A DNA stretch of 64,000 bases from Polytrichum commune (GCA_950295325.1 OX485803.1:34983554-35047553), one strand, 5' to 3'. Positions 34,905-47,910 are shown, counted from the first letter of the stretch. Notes: generated by a model from the sequence alone, not told the origin. Translations and numbers: made by a program.

Positions 34905-36310
34905 CTCTCACATACTAGTCCACCATACAAAGGTGTGACCCAATATACTTGCACAACACTTATAACAACAATCCTTGGTTGCATCCGCATAAATGCATTA
35001 TGGGCACAATACACACACACAAGTCAGAAATTGGAATCGGGTCTTATGATGGCAACATGCTGCCAATCTTTGCATGTTGTTATATTTTTGATACCACTCA
35101 TGTGCCATTGCACCATATCTAGGTGAAACCCTATGACACTTGCACAACACCTGTATGTATGTTCAACAAATTTCAACCACATCTATGGGAATGGAAGCAT
35201 GTCAAATTATACATTTAATAAATGGTATTGACCCAAGTTCATATGAATAAAATTTGAATATTATGAGAGGACTTAAGCAATTGATCTTTGCATGCTATTG
35301 TAACTTTTCATACCAATCATGTGTGATCTAACATAGCATTGCACCATACTTTGGTGAGACTCGATATATTGGCCCAATGTTCGTACATATGCTTGGATGC
35401 AGTAATTTCCAGTCACATCCACATGAATGGATCCATGCCAAAGTACATATGCATCAATATGGTATAGAACCAAGTATTGAAGATAATATATGACAAGAAA
35501 CCAAATTTGATATAATAGCAACAAGGTCCCATGTTATTTGAATGTCATTGTAGTATTTAATACCAAATAGTTATGTTCTAATATATTGTTGCACCATACC
35601 TAGGCGAAACCCTATACACCAATGTCACAACACCCGTATGTTCATCATACACTTGCATGCAACAATTCCAAGTTGAATCCCACGTGAATGGATCCATGCC
35701 AAATTACACACTTATCAAAATAATATCAAGGTAGACATGTGTTTTTTGGTCACTTTTTTTTCCCTTTCTCTACACCATTTCTTGTAGGATATGAAACACG
35801 CAATTAGTGCGTGATGATTAGCAAATGCAAATCTTGCATGTAGCCATTCGCCTCATAATTCATGGAGCTTCTATGAATATCTTTAAGAATTGATCAAAAT
35901 GAAGATTCCCGTGCTTATCAAGTGGTCGTATAATTCCTCCAATCACGTCGACCATCGAACCTAGAATAGTTTAGCATGTTTCCAGCATGTGGTCCAATCT
36001 TCTCAAACACATGTCTTTTTGATGTCCATTCTTAGATCGGCACCTAACCACATACCACTCAAATACAAGTGTCCACATAACTGTTGTGTTGGAATTAGGC
36101 ATATCTACCTTACCCCAAGTAGCTAGGGTAATACAAGAATTCCCTTGAATATCACGTCTGAGAACAAGGTATCCATCTTTGCATGTTATTATCGTTCTTC
36201 TACCAACCAAGTATGTTCCCACATACCGTTGCACCATACCTAGGCGAGACCCTATATACCCGCACAACACTAGCACACACGCTCACATGCAACAATTCCC
36301 GACCCCATCC
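34905..36310 (+). repeat. Diverged tandem array, about 190-250-bp unit, five copies
   Basis: TTGCACCATACCTAGG followed by RAAACCCTATA..CC and CACATGAATGGATCCATG recurs, with CACCATA at about 34921, 35109, 35340, 35591 and 36231. The first four steps are 190-250 bp. The last is 640 bp because another repeat (35745-36175) lies in between. Confidence 0.7.
35745..36175. repeat. Dispersed repeat interrupting the array
   Basis: It separates array units four and five. Its parts recur elsewhere: AACACATGTCTTT..GATGTCCATTCTT and AAATACAAGTGTCCA at about 36005-36080 match 56645-56745, and 35760-35885 matches the reverse complement of 53735-53855 and partly 47560-47665. Exact ends were not found. Confidence 0.55.
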
Positions 36311-39300
36311 ACATGAATGGATCCAATATGGCAACCAACCCCACCCCACCCCAACGGTGAGAGGTGGGGGGGGGGGTCACATGCGGCAATGGACAAGAGG
36401 GGTGGGGCCGACAACGAGATGAGCATTTGCCAGCTTCACAAAGGAAATGGTTAGCCATCAGATCTTTATTCTCAAGGACATGGGCTTCTTCGATCACAAC
36501 CATAGCCATGGTGCAGGTACCTTTCGTTGGGCTTGGACACAACACGTTTCCGGATCAACTAACATTCAGAAAACATTGTACCCTTGAGCCACCCTTTGAA
36601 AGACCAAGCTTCTCTCTCTCTCTCTCTCTCCACAGCTCGAAAAACAAACACTTGTCTTATGCGGCACCGGCATCTTAGGGTTTCGGATACTTTATACCAG
36701 GTTCGGCGACCAACAGCAGTAGTAGGAGTAGTACCATCCGGGGCCTGAATAGAGAGGTTATTGAGCGTACGTCTATAGCCGATTCCTCTCCAATGGCTTC
36801 CATAACACTAGTTTTGTTTGGGGTCTTTGAAGCTAATTCTAGTTTCAAAATAGTTGAAAATAATGACTTGTGAATTGTATATTGTTTTAGGTGTAAGAGG
36901 TACGTTGGTGTGTGATAATTTTCTCTCTCTCTTGATGGACTACCCTTTCATGGCAAAGGACTCATGGCAGCCATGGAAGTCGGAAGATGAAGACAGTAGG
37001 ATTGAGTTTTTAGCATATTTGATGCCAGAGTTATTAACATAGGTCATGGGTTAGTCTAGTGAGACTAAGTTAGGACAATCATGCCTTAATTCCAAAGGAT
37101 TAGGATGCTACCCAAACACCACACCATTCCGTAGTAAAAATGTGTCATGTAGCATTAGCATGTTAAGGCGTTCGACAATTTACATCAATTCGGGCAACCA
37201 ATAGTAGTCCAATGGGCCACCCTTAGCGAGTGACTCGTGGCAACCACATAAGTTGGAATGCGGGAATCGATGGGAACTCCTAATTGCTCCCAAAACATCG
37301 TTTATGCATATTTGACCTCCTAGTCATCAACAAGGCCTCGAATCAATCTACTAAGATTTAAGTTCAAATGCATCACAATCATCTTCAAAGTCCCCATAAA
37401 TCTCATGCTTTGGTAGGGACTTCCGTTTGTAATGTTAAGGAGCATTCGAATTGTGTCAAACCCCCCAATTTGGTGATTTGAACCAAAAATATTGGACTTT
37501 GGCCAAAAGACACTTATGTTGGTCATAAAGTTATAGTGGATGGGGAAGCCTACTACCAGAACACCACTCCATAGTCAAAAATGATGTCTTATGTAACACT
37601 AGCATCTCTGGGTTTTAGCCACTCTATACCATGTTGGATGACTAATAATAGTACTTTGCCTTTCACGGCCAAGGACCCATGGTAGCCATGCAAGTTAGAA
37701 GGTGAAAACGTTGGGAACTTCTTACAGCTCAAATTAACTTTGTTTTAGCATATTTGACCCACATTTATTGATGAAGACCTTGAAGTGGTCTAAGTAGTGG
37801 CATTAACCTCATTGGCCCGTAAGCCCATAGGGATGGATTTCTTCCGGGCCTTCTAACATGGATGCCACAAATCCCATGTCCTTTTCAATGTCCTTTGGTA
37901 ACATTCTTATATGCATGCCAAATTTTAGGTATTACCAGCAACTTTTATGGGAGGTTTATCAACATGTAAATCCATATTTCCATATGACGTTTGGGCGTAA
38001 TGAAATCGTATGCATGTAGTTCTATATGGGATCTTGTGATAGATATGACCAGAAAATGGCTTTGAATGTGGGTTATCAACATGTCTTTGTTGCATGTTTG
38101 TGATGTCGTTTGTGAAAAACACATATTTACAATGATATTTTGACTACATTACTCCTCAAAGCACACACAAATTGCTGGTTGATATTATGTTTTGATCATC
38201 CATCATTTTTTGATCCTGATTTTAGAAAAATATACCTTTCGAAGATTGAAAGTGGCAAAACTTTTTGTTTTCCTTGGATGATTTACATAGAGTGGATGAA
38301 ATGGCTGAATCAACATAATTTGATAATGGAAAATTGCACAAATTTGGGAGGGGGAGTTGGATAAATGGAGTGATAATGTCTTATCCCATGTCGGATGGTG
38401 GAGGTGATTGTTGCAATGTTGAAACCCTACATTGGGAAGACCCATCAATTACTTAAAGGAATATCAATCTCAAATCATATTACTCCAAGAAGACATTCTA
38501 GTCATTCCAGGTAGTTATAAAGTCATGATAAATGGAGACCCACTCAAGTTTGAAAGAGTCTCCCATAAGTCAATACTTGTGTTTGTGACCAAAAAATACA
38601 TTAGAGAAAAGTTAGTTTGCTCTATTATGAGACACTAGAAATTTTGTAATATCATGAGGTCTTTTCTTAACATTGATTGGATTTAGGAAACACACAAGTG
38701 TTGAGAAGAGGGAAAAGAGATGGATAGACACAAATCTCGCAAAAACAAAAAAAGGAGAGAAGACTCCTAGTTACACAATGATTAAACTTCAAGTGACTAT
38801 TAGTTGTTCCATGGCCAACTAGATAAGCAACTACAATAATGTTGTCCCGTGGCGATTGAGGCAAACTATTGTTGAAGGATTAATGTGTTTTCAAGATCCC
38901 ATTTCAACAAATGAAACATTCTGCTACAATCTCACTTTACAAAAATAAGATTTTTGAACTACAAAAATCCTCAAAAATTTCTAGAAATCCTTAAGCAATA
39001 TAATCAACGCCGATACCGCCATGGTGCTACGATAGTCGTATTTATCCCTAGTAAACTAACTACAAGGCATGCTTGCGCCTTTGAAGATCAATCATAATGT
39101 TTCATAGCAACATGCTCTTTGCATTGTGAACAAAGCAATGATGTCACTCATGGGCTCAAGCAACAAGTGCACAATATGACGATGGCCAAATGCAACCTTT
39201 GACTCCAAGAAATGAATCTCGATGCTTTCACCTCTTAAAAGTGACAAGCATGTTCCAAAACCACTCGGAGTTGACATGATCGGTTGAATACGGAATGTTG

Positions 39301-41210
39301 CATAAGATAATAGAAAGATGCCAAGTGAAGCATGCAAGTAATGATGTTGTTTCAATTTATTTATGGAGCATGCAAACATCATGTACCCAATACCAAGTCA
39401 TACGTATCCTTGGGAACCACTTAGGGTTGATTAGTAAGCCGGTGTGTATGATTGAAGCCACACCAAAATCCTCGCCGGAATCCAAATATCAATATCCCAT
39501 CATTATTGAGGTCATTGCACTCCGTTATTCTAAGAAATCGGCTTTTATGACAACATCTTGATGTACTTCTAGTCCCATAAGTCCTCGGTTCCTTGAATTT
39601 TTGAATTCATTTCATTGTGAAGTCAAGCCATATGTGTATTTAGAGGTCCAATGCAAATCATCAAATTGATTAAGGTGTTTACATACATTAAGGGTTAAAT
39701 CTTTCTAAAAGAGTTGGCCAAACAAATTTAGAATGATGAAAATGCCATATGACTTCTACTTAATTTATCGACACTTTGGGACCTAACCCTTAAAGGAGGT
39801 AGGGGCTCAATGTACAACATACAATTTGTACAAGCCTCACCAAGTATTAAAATCATTGAAAATTAAGGGGTTGAAGAATTTGTTTATTTATCTACTTGTA
39901 TTAAGTATTAAAACAAAACAACACTTATATGTGACATTAATGATCATAATACAAAGTATGCATTCATATCCACGGGCACTCAAGCTATGTCTTTGAACTT
40001 TAATCTTCAATGAGATCAAGGTCTATAACCAATTCAAAAAGTGAACTTGAAGAATAAATCAATGTCAAATGTGGGCATTTTTGACACAATTAGCTAGAAA
40101 TAAAAGTATGTAGCTTAAAATATGTATATGTATTTTTAACGCATAAAGATGCCCAATCTCAGACACTTAAAGGTTAGGTTGACATTCCATTAAAAAAATC
40201 ATAGTTAGTGTTAGTAAATGATACACCACCATTGAGCATATGCCAATTAAGATTTTGACATTATGGAACATTATGTAAAAGAACATGTTAAGAGAAGTTG
40301 AAAATAATAATGATCAATTTCAACATGTGTGTGGGACTTAAATGGATGTATTGGGCTTTACAACTACTTCTTTGAATTTACAAAACATCATATTAGTACG
40401 AGATGCTTAGTAAATCCAAATAGAAGCTATAACCATTGTCCTCATAAATGTCGGAGCTTACATGAATTGAGTTTTAAGGTAGAAGTGTCTGTCATAGTCA
40501 CTTGCGTAACCCCAAAAATAATTATCCAACATTTTATTTGGGTTAAGACTTATGTTATGCGCATAATGACATTAAGATCATATAAATCATAGCATATCTA
40601 TTTTGTTTGCAAAACTTCCAAACTCACAAGATTAATTCTTCGCTGCCATTTGACCTTCTTCAACCAATGAGTTGTGATTTTAGTCTATGAAACAATACAA
40701 TTGGTGTTAATAAGTTGCAAGCACTGTCAAGTACACAACTTCATTACGTTACATAGGTTTAAGCGAAAGTGATTCAAAACTATATACTAACTTTGAATTT
40801 TGTGAAGGAAAAAATCATAAACATTTGAAGAACACATTGATCTACAAAGCCAAGTACTTTGTGTTGCCAAGATATTTTTCAAGAAAAGTCTACACATTTT
40901 AGAAGATAATGCAAGTAGTGTACAAGTAGATATATACATGGCACCATGAGAAATAAAAATAAAAAATAAAAATCCAAGTTAAACAACACTTTGCTACTAC
41001 TTTTAGGCATTTGACCAAAAATGTTATGATTTTAGTAACCTAGAGCACTTTTCCCGTATACTTGACCGTGCTTGCTCCCCAAACATTGATATACATAGTT
41101 GTCCACTTTTAGGGGGGGAGGAAGCAAGTGTCGGAATCGGAATCACTGATGGAATTGAATGTTTCTACCAAATAAGAACACAAAATAAACACATTTGTAG
41201 CTCAAAATTA
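36311..41210. other. Long AT-rich stretch, no supported gene
   Basis: Present here are a G run at 36366-36376, a (TC)n tract at 36610-36631, and a reverse-strand relative of the 425-bp repeat at about 39770-39960. Short frames, for example 36364-36678, show no motif I recognise. Confidence 0.35.
36610..36631 (+). repeat. (TC)n microsatellite
   Basis: Eleven TC dinucleotides. Confidence 0.97.
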
Positions 41211-41224
41211 TATGTACTTGGACC

Positions 41225-42209
41225 CAATGATCGGGGAAAACCGACGGCTAGTTCATTATCAGCCGATGGATTTCCCCTCATGGCCGGTCCAAATTTCCAA
41301 CCATCGGATGGCAATCCGATTGTAATTTCAATCCTCCGGCAATTAGCCAATGAACTAGAAAATGTCCCGGAAATGTAGCCGATTCTTCTTGTGAGTTACT
41401 GGATTTCAGCCGGAAGAAGTATTCAAATATTGGCCGATACCCGGGAAATGGTAACCGATACCCTCCAGGTCATGAGCATGGGTATCTGAGTGCAGGCATG
41501 TATCGAGGGATGTAGGTCAAGGCTTCGAAGATGAACGGCAACTTGCTCCGCGGCGGCGCCTCCATCCTCCGTGAAAGGGCGTTTTCCTGTTCAAAATACT
41601 ATTAAACAAAAACTTCGTAATCGAATGTCTACATCTAACTTAGAAAGTATGATGCGTGTTGCTATAGAAGGCCTAGACAATGATTTTGATGACATTCTAA
41701 CAAGTGCTCTAGATCTTTGGAAGGATGTTGCTAAGTTTCGCTATTTGTATAGCAATCCAGAGCGCTATTTGTTTGGGGCATTTGATGATGCACTTGAGGA
41801 AGTACCCTAAACCTTAAACTTTTTGAATTATGCAACCTTTCCATGACCAAATCCAATTGCTTCTATGAAGAATTGGGGGACCCTTGGCCTTCAAGCGGTG
41901 AAGGCATTGCTAGGTTCAATTCATGCCAAGGATATTAACTCTTCAAATTTAAGATTTTGAACATGCCTTTCTTTTCACTTATTCAAGATTTTGTACTAAG
42001 AAATGATTTCTAATAACTTTTCATACATTTTTTAAACAATTAATGCCGATATGAATTCCATTTAATCGGATATTGGCCAATGAAAATATGATTGGCCGAT
42101 TGATTTTACAAAAGACCGGCTCTTGCCGATGTAAATTGGAAAAAATCCGACCCTTCGTAGCAACTACCGGCAATTAGCCACTAAGGCTTCAAAAACTTCC
42201 TGAACTCTG
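41225..42209 (+). mobile_element. Non-autonomous hAT element 2, 8-bp duplication
   Basis: A perfect 8-bp duplication, CTTGGACC, flanks it at 41217-41224 and 42210-42217. It starts CAATGATCGGGGAAAACC; its right end, read inward, is CAGAGTTCAGGAAG. The terminal 200-300 bp on each side are packed with GCCGAT, ACCGG and CCGGCAATT motifs. Inside is a transposase C-terminus at 41571-41810 and little else, so the element would depend on a transposase made elsewhere. Ends, length and content match the element at 33301-34338. Confidence 0.88.
41571..41810 (+). pseudogene. hAT transposase C-terminal fragment
   Basis: The frame reads VQNTIKQKLRNRMSTSNLES, then MMRVAIEGLDNDFDD and NPERYLFGAFDD. The block ERxFSxxNxIKxKLRNR..xxNLexLMrxaIEG is the conserved C-terminal dimerisation motif of hAT transposases. 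The codons just before it (RERAFSC) are in another frame, so a single-base shift separates ERAFS from QNTIK. No catalytic region is present. An upstream GC-rich ATG at 41531 starts a frame that ends within about 25 codons. It is a relic held inside a transposition-competent pair of ends. Confidence 0.75.
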
Positions 42210-42424
42210 CTTGGACCCCATATCACCTCCCTCAAATCCCAACATACGTCGATATTGAGGAATTCGAATGCTACCCTACAAAGAACCCTAAATCCTTAAC
42301 CATTCAATCTAGGTAGGGGAAGAGTGAAGATTATGAAAATGAACAGAAGAAGAAGAAAACGAAGATCATTTGCACGTGTAACTTACCTGTTACTCAGACC
42401 AGTGCCCGAGAAGTTTTTGGGCAT

Positions 42425-42625
42425 GTATAGTTGGTCAAGATCCTAGTGATTCTAAATCCAACCGGTTACATGTTGACATCATCTTCCGGTTTTGCTTTTA
42501 TTCATTTGAGGAGGCATATTCTCCATAGATTCCTCTAAAACGATTGCTATTTCTCCTGAAGTCTCCAACTTCCAACCGGTTATTTCTCAAATTCAGCCGG
42601 TCCATCTATAACTAATTGCCGGTTC
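42425..42625 (+). repeat. Dispersed AACCGGTT repeat, copy beside the hairpin array
   Basis: It contains GGTCAAGATCCTAGTG, AAATCCAACCGGTTACATG, CATCTTCCGGTT, GATTCCTCTAAAA, TCCTGAAGTCTCCAACTTCC and CCGGTCCATCTATAACTA, in the same order as 16064-16217 and 47703-47910. The hairpin array starts about 15 bp downstream. Confidence 0.8.
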
Positions 42626-42639
42626 AACCTGGACATACA

Positions 42640-43290
42640 CTCAGACGATTTGGGCGAACGAACCCATACACTCAGTCGATTTGGGTGAACCAACTCATAC
42701 ACTTGTTTCTTGTTGAATGCCTAAACCCTTGCCTCCAAGGAACCAATGTACAGGTTGGTTCGCCCCAGCCGACTAGACCCAGTGAATCGTACAGAAATAC
42801 GCTTAGCTTAATGCCCAAATTAAAACAATACATCAAATACTCCACCCACCACTCGTTCCGGTTCCACACCCCGGTAGGCTGGGGCGAACCAACCTGTACA
42901 GTGGTTCCTTGGATGCAAGGGTTTAGGCATCCAACAAGGAACAAGTGTATGGGTTGGTTCGCTCAAATCCACCCCGATAAGCTGGGGCGAACCAACCCGT
43001 ACAATGATTTCTTGGAGGCAAGGGTTTAGGCATCCAACAAAAAATGAGTGTATGGGTTGGTTCACCCAAATCCACCCCGGTAGGCTGGGGCGAACCAACC
43101 CGTACAGTGGTTTCTTGAAGGCAAGGGCTTAAACATCCAAGATGGAACGAGTGTATGGGTTGGTTCGTCACCCAAATCCACCCCAGTAGACTGGGACGAA
43201 CCAACCCGTACAGTGGTTCCTTGGAGGCAAGGGTTTAGACATCTAACAGGAAACGCATGTATGGGTTGGTTTGTCGCCCAAATGCACCCC
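42640..43290. repeat. Tandem array of 103-bp units, each an inverted repeat
   Basis: CGAACCAACC recurs at about 42885, 42988, 43091 and 43197, steps of 103, 103 and 106 bp, with degenerate units before and after. Within each unit, arm GGGCGAACCAACCCRTACA mirrors TGTATGGGTTGGTTCGCCC, and an inner arm GGTTCCTTG mirrors CAAGGAACR. The middle holds GAGGCAAGGGTTTAGGCATC. Because each unit is both tandem and palindromic, both strands give long, similar repetitive frames; these are not genes. A lone relative lies at 55961-56047 and a collapsed one at 49041-49077. Confidence 0.88.
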
Positions 43291-44560
43291 GGTGCCGGTG
43301 GCCACGTTAGTACCCCTACCCCACATTTACACGCACTAGCGCGGGGACGGGGTTTAGCCCGATCCGCCCGCCGGGTGGGGGGGGATGGTCAAAGGTCTTC
43401 TACAGAGGGAGGGGGGGGGGGTCTCGCACACACACACACATGGCTTGATTGGGAGTACACATTATGAGGAGCGGGGGGGGGGGGAGATAATAAAGGGGGG
43501 CCAGGGGAAACAAAAGGGGAGGGGGGTGAGGTCAGCGGATCGCGGGGGTGTCAGGCCCAAGATTTGGAGGTACGAGGGGTGTTAGTGTGGCCATGTGCCC
43601 CAGGGCTCTCCCTTTTGTCGTCTCCCTGCCTGCCCTGCCTGCCTGCCTGCCTGAATTGTACCCTGCATTGCGTTGCATTGCGTTGCGTTGTGGGGCGTTG
43701 CGGAGTCATTTCAAGCCTCCCCGGCCAATTCCCCTTCTCTTCCTTCACTTAGACCTCCTACCTAGGCTCTGAACGAACCCACCCAAGCCCCCCCACCTGT
43801 GTTGTTGGCCCTGCCATTTGTTGTACGCTCTCCCCCCTCCCATGCCCTACTAGGGCTGGCCTAGCCCCACTCATGGCTGGCTGGCTGGCTGGCTGGCTAG
43901 CTAGCTCCAGGCAGAGAGAGAGAGAGAGGGAGAGGAAGGGAGAGAGAGAGAGAGATGGATGGATTCACCGCTAATTCCCCCGTTTAAAATCGTGCGCTGT
44001 GAAATGGTACACGTGGGTGAAATGCGGCGCTGGGTTGGTGAAACATAAAGTCACCGCCCCTTATTAAACTCGTACATGAATGACGCCCCCTCCCTCCCTC
44101 GCTTTTGGTTTGGTTTGGTTTTGTTTTGTTTTGTTTTCCCTCCCCACTTGTGTTCAGTATGGGATGATGTCTCAAGAGGCATAACCCCTCATGTGATACC
44201 ACGACTAAGTTGGGGTATACATTTGGGTAACGGGCTCGCATTCATGCCAGTACAATGTACGGGCGTCTGCTTTTCTTTTTTCTTTTCTTGAGTATGGGAC
44301 GTGATGAGGTATGGAAGCGAAGCGAAGAGAGGGGGGGGGGGGGGGGGGGAGGGTGCCAAAACGGCCGCTTTGGAGCGTCGAGCGTACCACGTTAGTATCG
44401 CCACGTTTCTCAAAGTCGTGAACGGTTCTTGTGTTCGTTTCGGGTCGGGGGTTGCGATGCGAGGAGGCGGTGTCATGTTTGCGTCGCGTGTGTGAAGGTT
44501 ACGAGCGTTCAAAGTGTTCTTGGTTGATGGTCTACGACCAACATGGGAGCTTGATGTTAC
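43291..44560. other. CpG-rich, poly-G and microsatellite-rich block
   Basis: This block stands out from its AT-rich surroundings by many CG dinucleotides, for example in 43330-43380, 43530-43560 and 44350-44510. It holds G runs at about 43409-43419, 43474-43482 and 44331-44349 (19 bases), plus GCCT, GCTGG and GA repeats at 43627-43653, 43874-43900 and 43913-43955. The frames in it are low-complexity and overlap on both strands, so I call no gene. It could be an unmethylated island or a young GC-rich insertion. Confidence 0.55.
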
Positions 44561-47500
44561 GCTGGTGGACATTCTCAAAATCAACATAAACTCATTTTTG
44601 CAAGGTTTTAGGGCGTCAGTTTCGGCATTATTTACCATGTATTGTCATGTGGGGCGCACGTCCAAGTCCGTGTACATTCATGGCATGGGATCGAAGCAAA
44701 GCGAATTGAGATCTTAATCCACTTAGTGAATTTATGAATGATCCATGTGAATTCTAGATTTAGTTTGGTTTACATATGTGGACTCCTTCCACGTTTAAGG
44801 GTCTATAATATTCTAGTTAGTGCATCCCCCCTCCCCCTCCCCATATGTATGTCCCCCAAACAAGGTAAATGTTTTGGGTGTGTTGTTGTAAGCACCACAT
44901 ACTTTGGTTCATGACACCTACCATGGGGGTTGTAGGAAAGAACTTGCCACCCTAATATCGTTGTCAATCCACTCCAATAAGGTCCCAATGGACTAAATTT
45001 AGCTTTCCGACTTGGATTTAGGAGCTGGTTCATCTATAAATAAATAAATTATGGGTTTATCCAATGTTGCTCTATGTTATTGCCCTTCCTCTGGTAGGCC
45101 TCACAAAACTTTACACAAGGATCGCATACCTTACATGTCACCAAGTCTAACTTGCATGGCGAGCTACAAAAAAACGAATTGGGATTTCTTGGGCATTTTG
45201 AGGTGGCCCCGTATTGACCCATGCCCATGATGCCACATCTATGTTGATACGTGCAATTACATTGCCTTCATGAATAGGTTGCCTCTTTACCCATGCAATT
45301 TGCCTTGGGTCAAAACCAAATCACAAACCCTTATAACTTTGTATATTCATGTATAAAGCAACCACAATATTAAATTTATTATGTTCTTACCGTAGTAGTA
45401 AATATAGCATGAAATAGTGTGCAAAGTCAGTAAATCATTGAGGGCCAGCCTAATTGCAAATATTAGTGTAGGTTTCCTTGCATATGTTGATCATCCATAC
45501 TTAACATGATTCACATGTTCAAGTAAAATTTTGGGTCAACAAATCCTTGTTTTCTTTTCACAATATTAGTTTGTGAAAAACGGATTGAAGTAAGTGGGCC
45601 TAGTTCAATTATAATTGAGTGGTTGAGTGTGGATCTAAGAATGAACACCAAAAAGACACGTGTTTAAAAGAGATGGTAGTCTTTTGTGAATTTAAGAGTC
45701 AGTAGACTAATGACATGGGAAAGTCTTTGTGGCAAAGCTCGAGCAAACTATAGTACTCTTGGTGATAGTCACTAAAATCCTTCTATTTTTTTTCAAGGCT
45801 TCAACTTTGATTTATGTAATATAAACTTGGATTCGGATCCCCACCACGGAAAATTAATATTTTTCTAGGAGCCAATGACAATATGAATGTTAATCACGAT
45901 CCCTAGTTTGCATTATAACCAACTCTTTTTGATGAGCCTCACACAATATCTAGTAGGCCATGAATCATAATGTGCTTCATGTCATGTAGGATGCCACGTA
46001 GATTTTTCTAACATTCAAAATTCTTTGGTACTTCACATCTTCAATATCTAGTGTAAAGTGAACTTGGACCGTCTCCGACTTCTCGACCAATCACATATTT
46101 TGTATATCGTGGGTCACGGGCCCTCAAGTTGTTGTGTAAACTAGTCCTTTCTATATTTAGCATGTGTAAAAATAATAAGCATGCCACATGCCATCCAAAA
46201 CTTGATCAACCCATAAAGAACTCCCAAACCTTCACCTATGTGACACCCACAATTAGTATCTATAGATTGATTCTAGAAATACGCATTAAGGAAATTAAGG
46301 TAGCGGTACTTAAGTTGATGCAAGATGAAGCAGGAATATTATGAGAGTATGTTATACTTCACCGAAATAATGGAATGAATAATTGGGACCAAAGCCATAA
46401 GGAAGTGTGAGACCCCCAACCCCCAACTAAGATTGGTACTTCTAAACATTGTAAGTAGTGTGAGCCACAATAGCAAGGGTCGATTAGAGGCAACCAATTT
46501 CACCACTGAGCCAATCTCGACACCTATTCTTTTAAACATCTTGAAGTAGATAATTATGTCACAACATTATTCATAGCCATAAGTGTGTTGTTCTTTCTAA
46601 TTATGATTTTTGCATTTGGTTCGTATACATCCCCCTTTACTATCAAATGCAGATTGAGAGATGGAAGATTACCCAAGGAGTGCATTCAATGTGGGTAGCC
46701 ATGACTCCCATGATTGCATTTTAAAAGAACAACCGCCAAAGTGATTGCACATAAATTGGTCTTTATTTTGGTGTATTTTAAATTTTTGATGTCGTCAAGC
46801 AGATTTCGTCTGTATAAAAACACTAAAATAAATATCTCCCCCCCTTTTTTTTGCCTAAACTTTGACTAAGAAGTTATACATTTATTTTTAAATTTGGCAA
46901 AAGTACGTACTTACGTGAGTCATGGTCATTTTCATAACATCACTAAGAGGACATATAATGGTCTCTTTCCAAATCCAAGACAATCGTCTTATACGAAATA
47001 GAAATGGTCCAAGTTGCCAGGCGGATGACCTCAACCCTTGATCACCTTGGTCCCCCGATTCACGGTGGCAATCTTGTCGAAGCTTGGATATGGTAACTTT
47101 GTTCCCACTTTGGCAAGGTCCTCACTCATCTGTGTATTGGGAGCAATTTTGCCCCCAAGAAATAACGATACCCATTATTATGTTTGCAACCAAGTTCATG
47201 CTACAATTGGCAGCTACACTAGTTCACCCTATAAGTGTCAAGTGAGACACTTGACATTACACATGCTATATTTAGCATCGAGTCTCACAACATAAGATCC
47301 AAAGAGAATCATCCTAGCACAAATTTCCATTTTATTCACGGGCATGTATTTAGTAAACATCCTTTGTTCGGTTGCTTTTCTTCTTATTATTATTATTACT
47401 ACTAGGGCACCTACATCATCAACGCTAAGCTTACGTGGTTACCTGTACCCTCCAAGAATGGGTACCAAACAGACACGTGCTTAAATGATATTTTACTTAC

Positions 47501-47700
47501 ATGCTCATATGAGAATTCAATGCGCACAGGAATCTTCACTTTGATGATGACGATGATTAAGATATTCATACGAGCTCCAAGATATATGAGCAGAGTGGCT
47601 ATGGTCTCAATTTGAATTGTTAACCATCTCGTACTATTTGTGTTTTCTCCAGATTTTGGCATAAAATCTCTTAAGTGATAAGTTATGGGTGCCGCCTCTA
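44561..47700. other. AT-rich stretch, no supported gene
   Basis: I recognise no gene. A perfect 9-bp-arm palindrome, TGTCAAGTG/CACTTGACA, lies at about 47227-47247. The dispersed motif with AAAAAGACACGTGTTTAAAAG is near 45650 and again near 47470. Confidence 0.4.
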
Positions 47701-47702
47701 CT

Positions 47703-47910
47703 CTCTAATCGGTCGAGATCCTAGTGTTTCCAAGTCCAACCAGTTTTCCTACATGTTGACATCGTTCAGTTTTCCTTCATCAATTTGCGGCATATCCTCT
47801 CAATTCCTCATAAACTGATTGGTAGTTTTTCCTAAAGTCTGGAACTTGTGCTGGTGGTTTCATAACCTCCACCTGCTCATCTGTAAGTAGCGGCCAGTTC
47901 TCCCCATTCC
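47703..47910 (+). repeat. Dispersed AACCGGTT repeat, unexpanded copy
   Basis: It starts AATCGGTCGAGATCCTAGTG and contains CCAAGTCCAACCAGTTTTCC, GATTGGTAGTTTTTCC and CTCATCTGTAAGTAGCGGCC. It is followed by GCAGTGCCTGGGAAGATTATT, which also precedes the copy at 42425, and then by the expanded copy. Confidence 0.75.

Noticed and set aside
42616-43204. Long overlapping frames on both strands with repeated peptides such as NQPIHS and GCLNPCLQ.
   Set aside because: They follow from a tandem palindromic repeat, read alike on both strands, and show no start, splice or codon signal.
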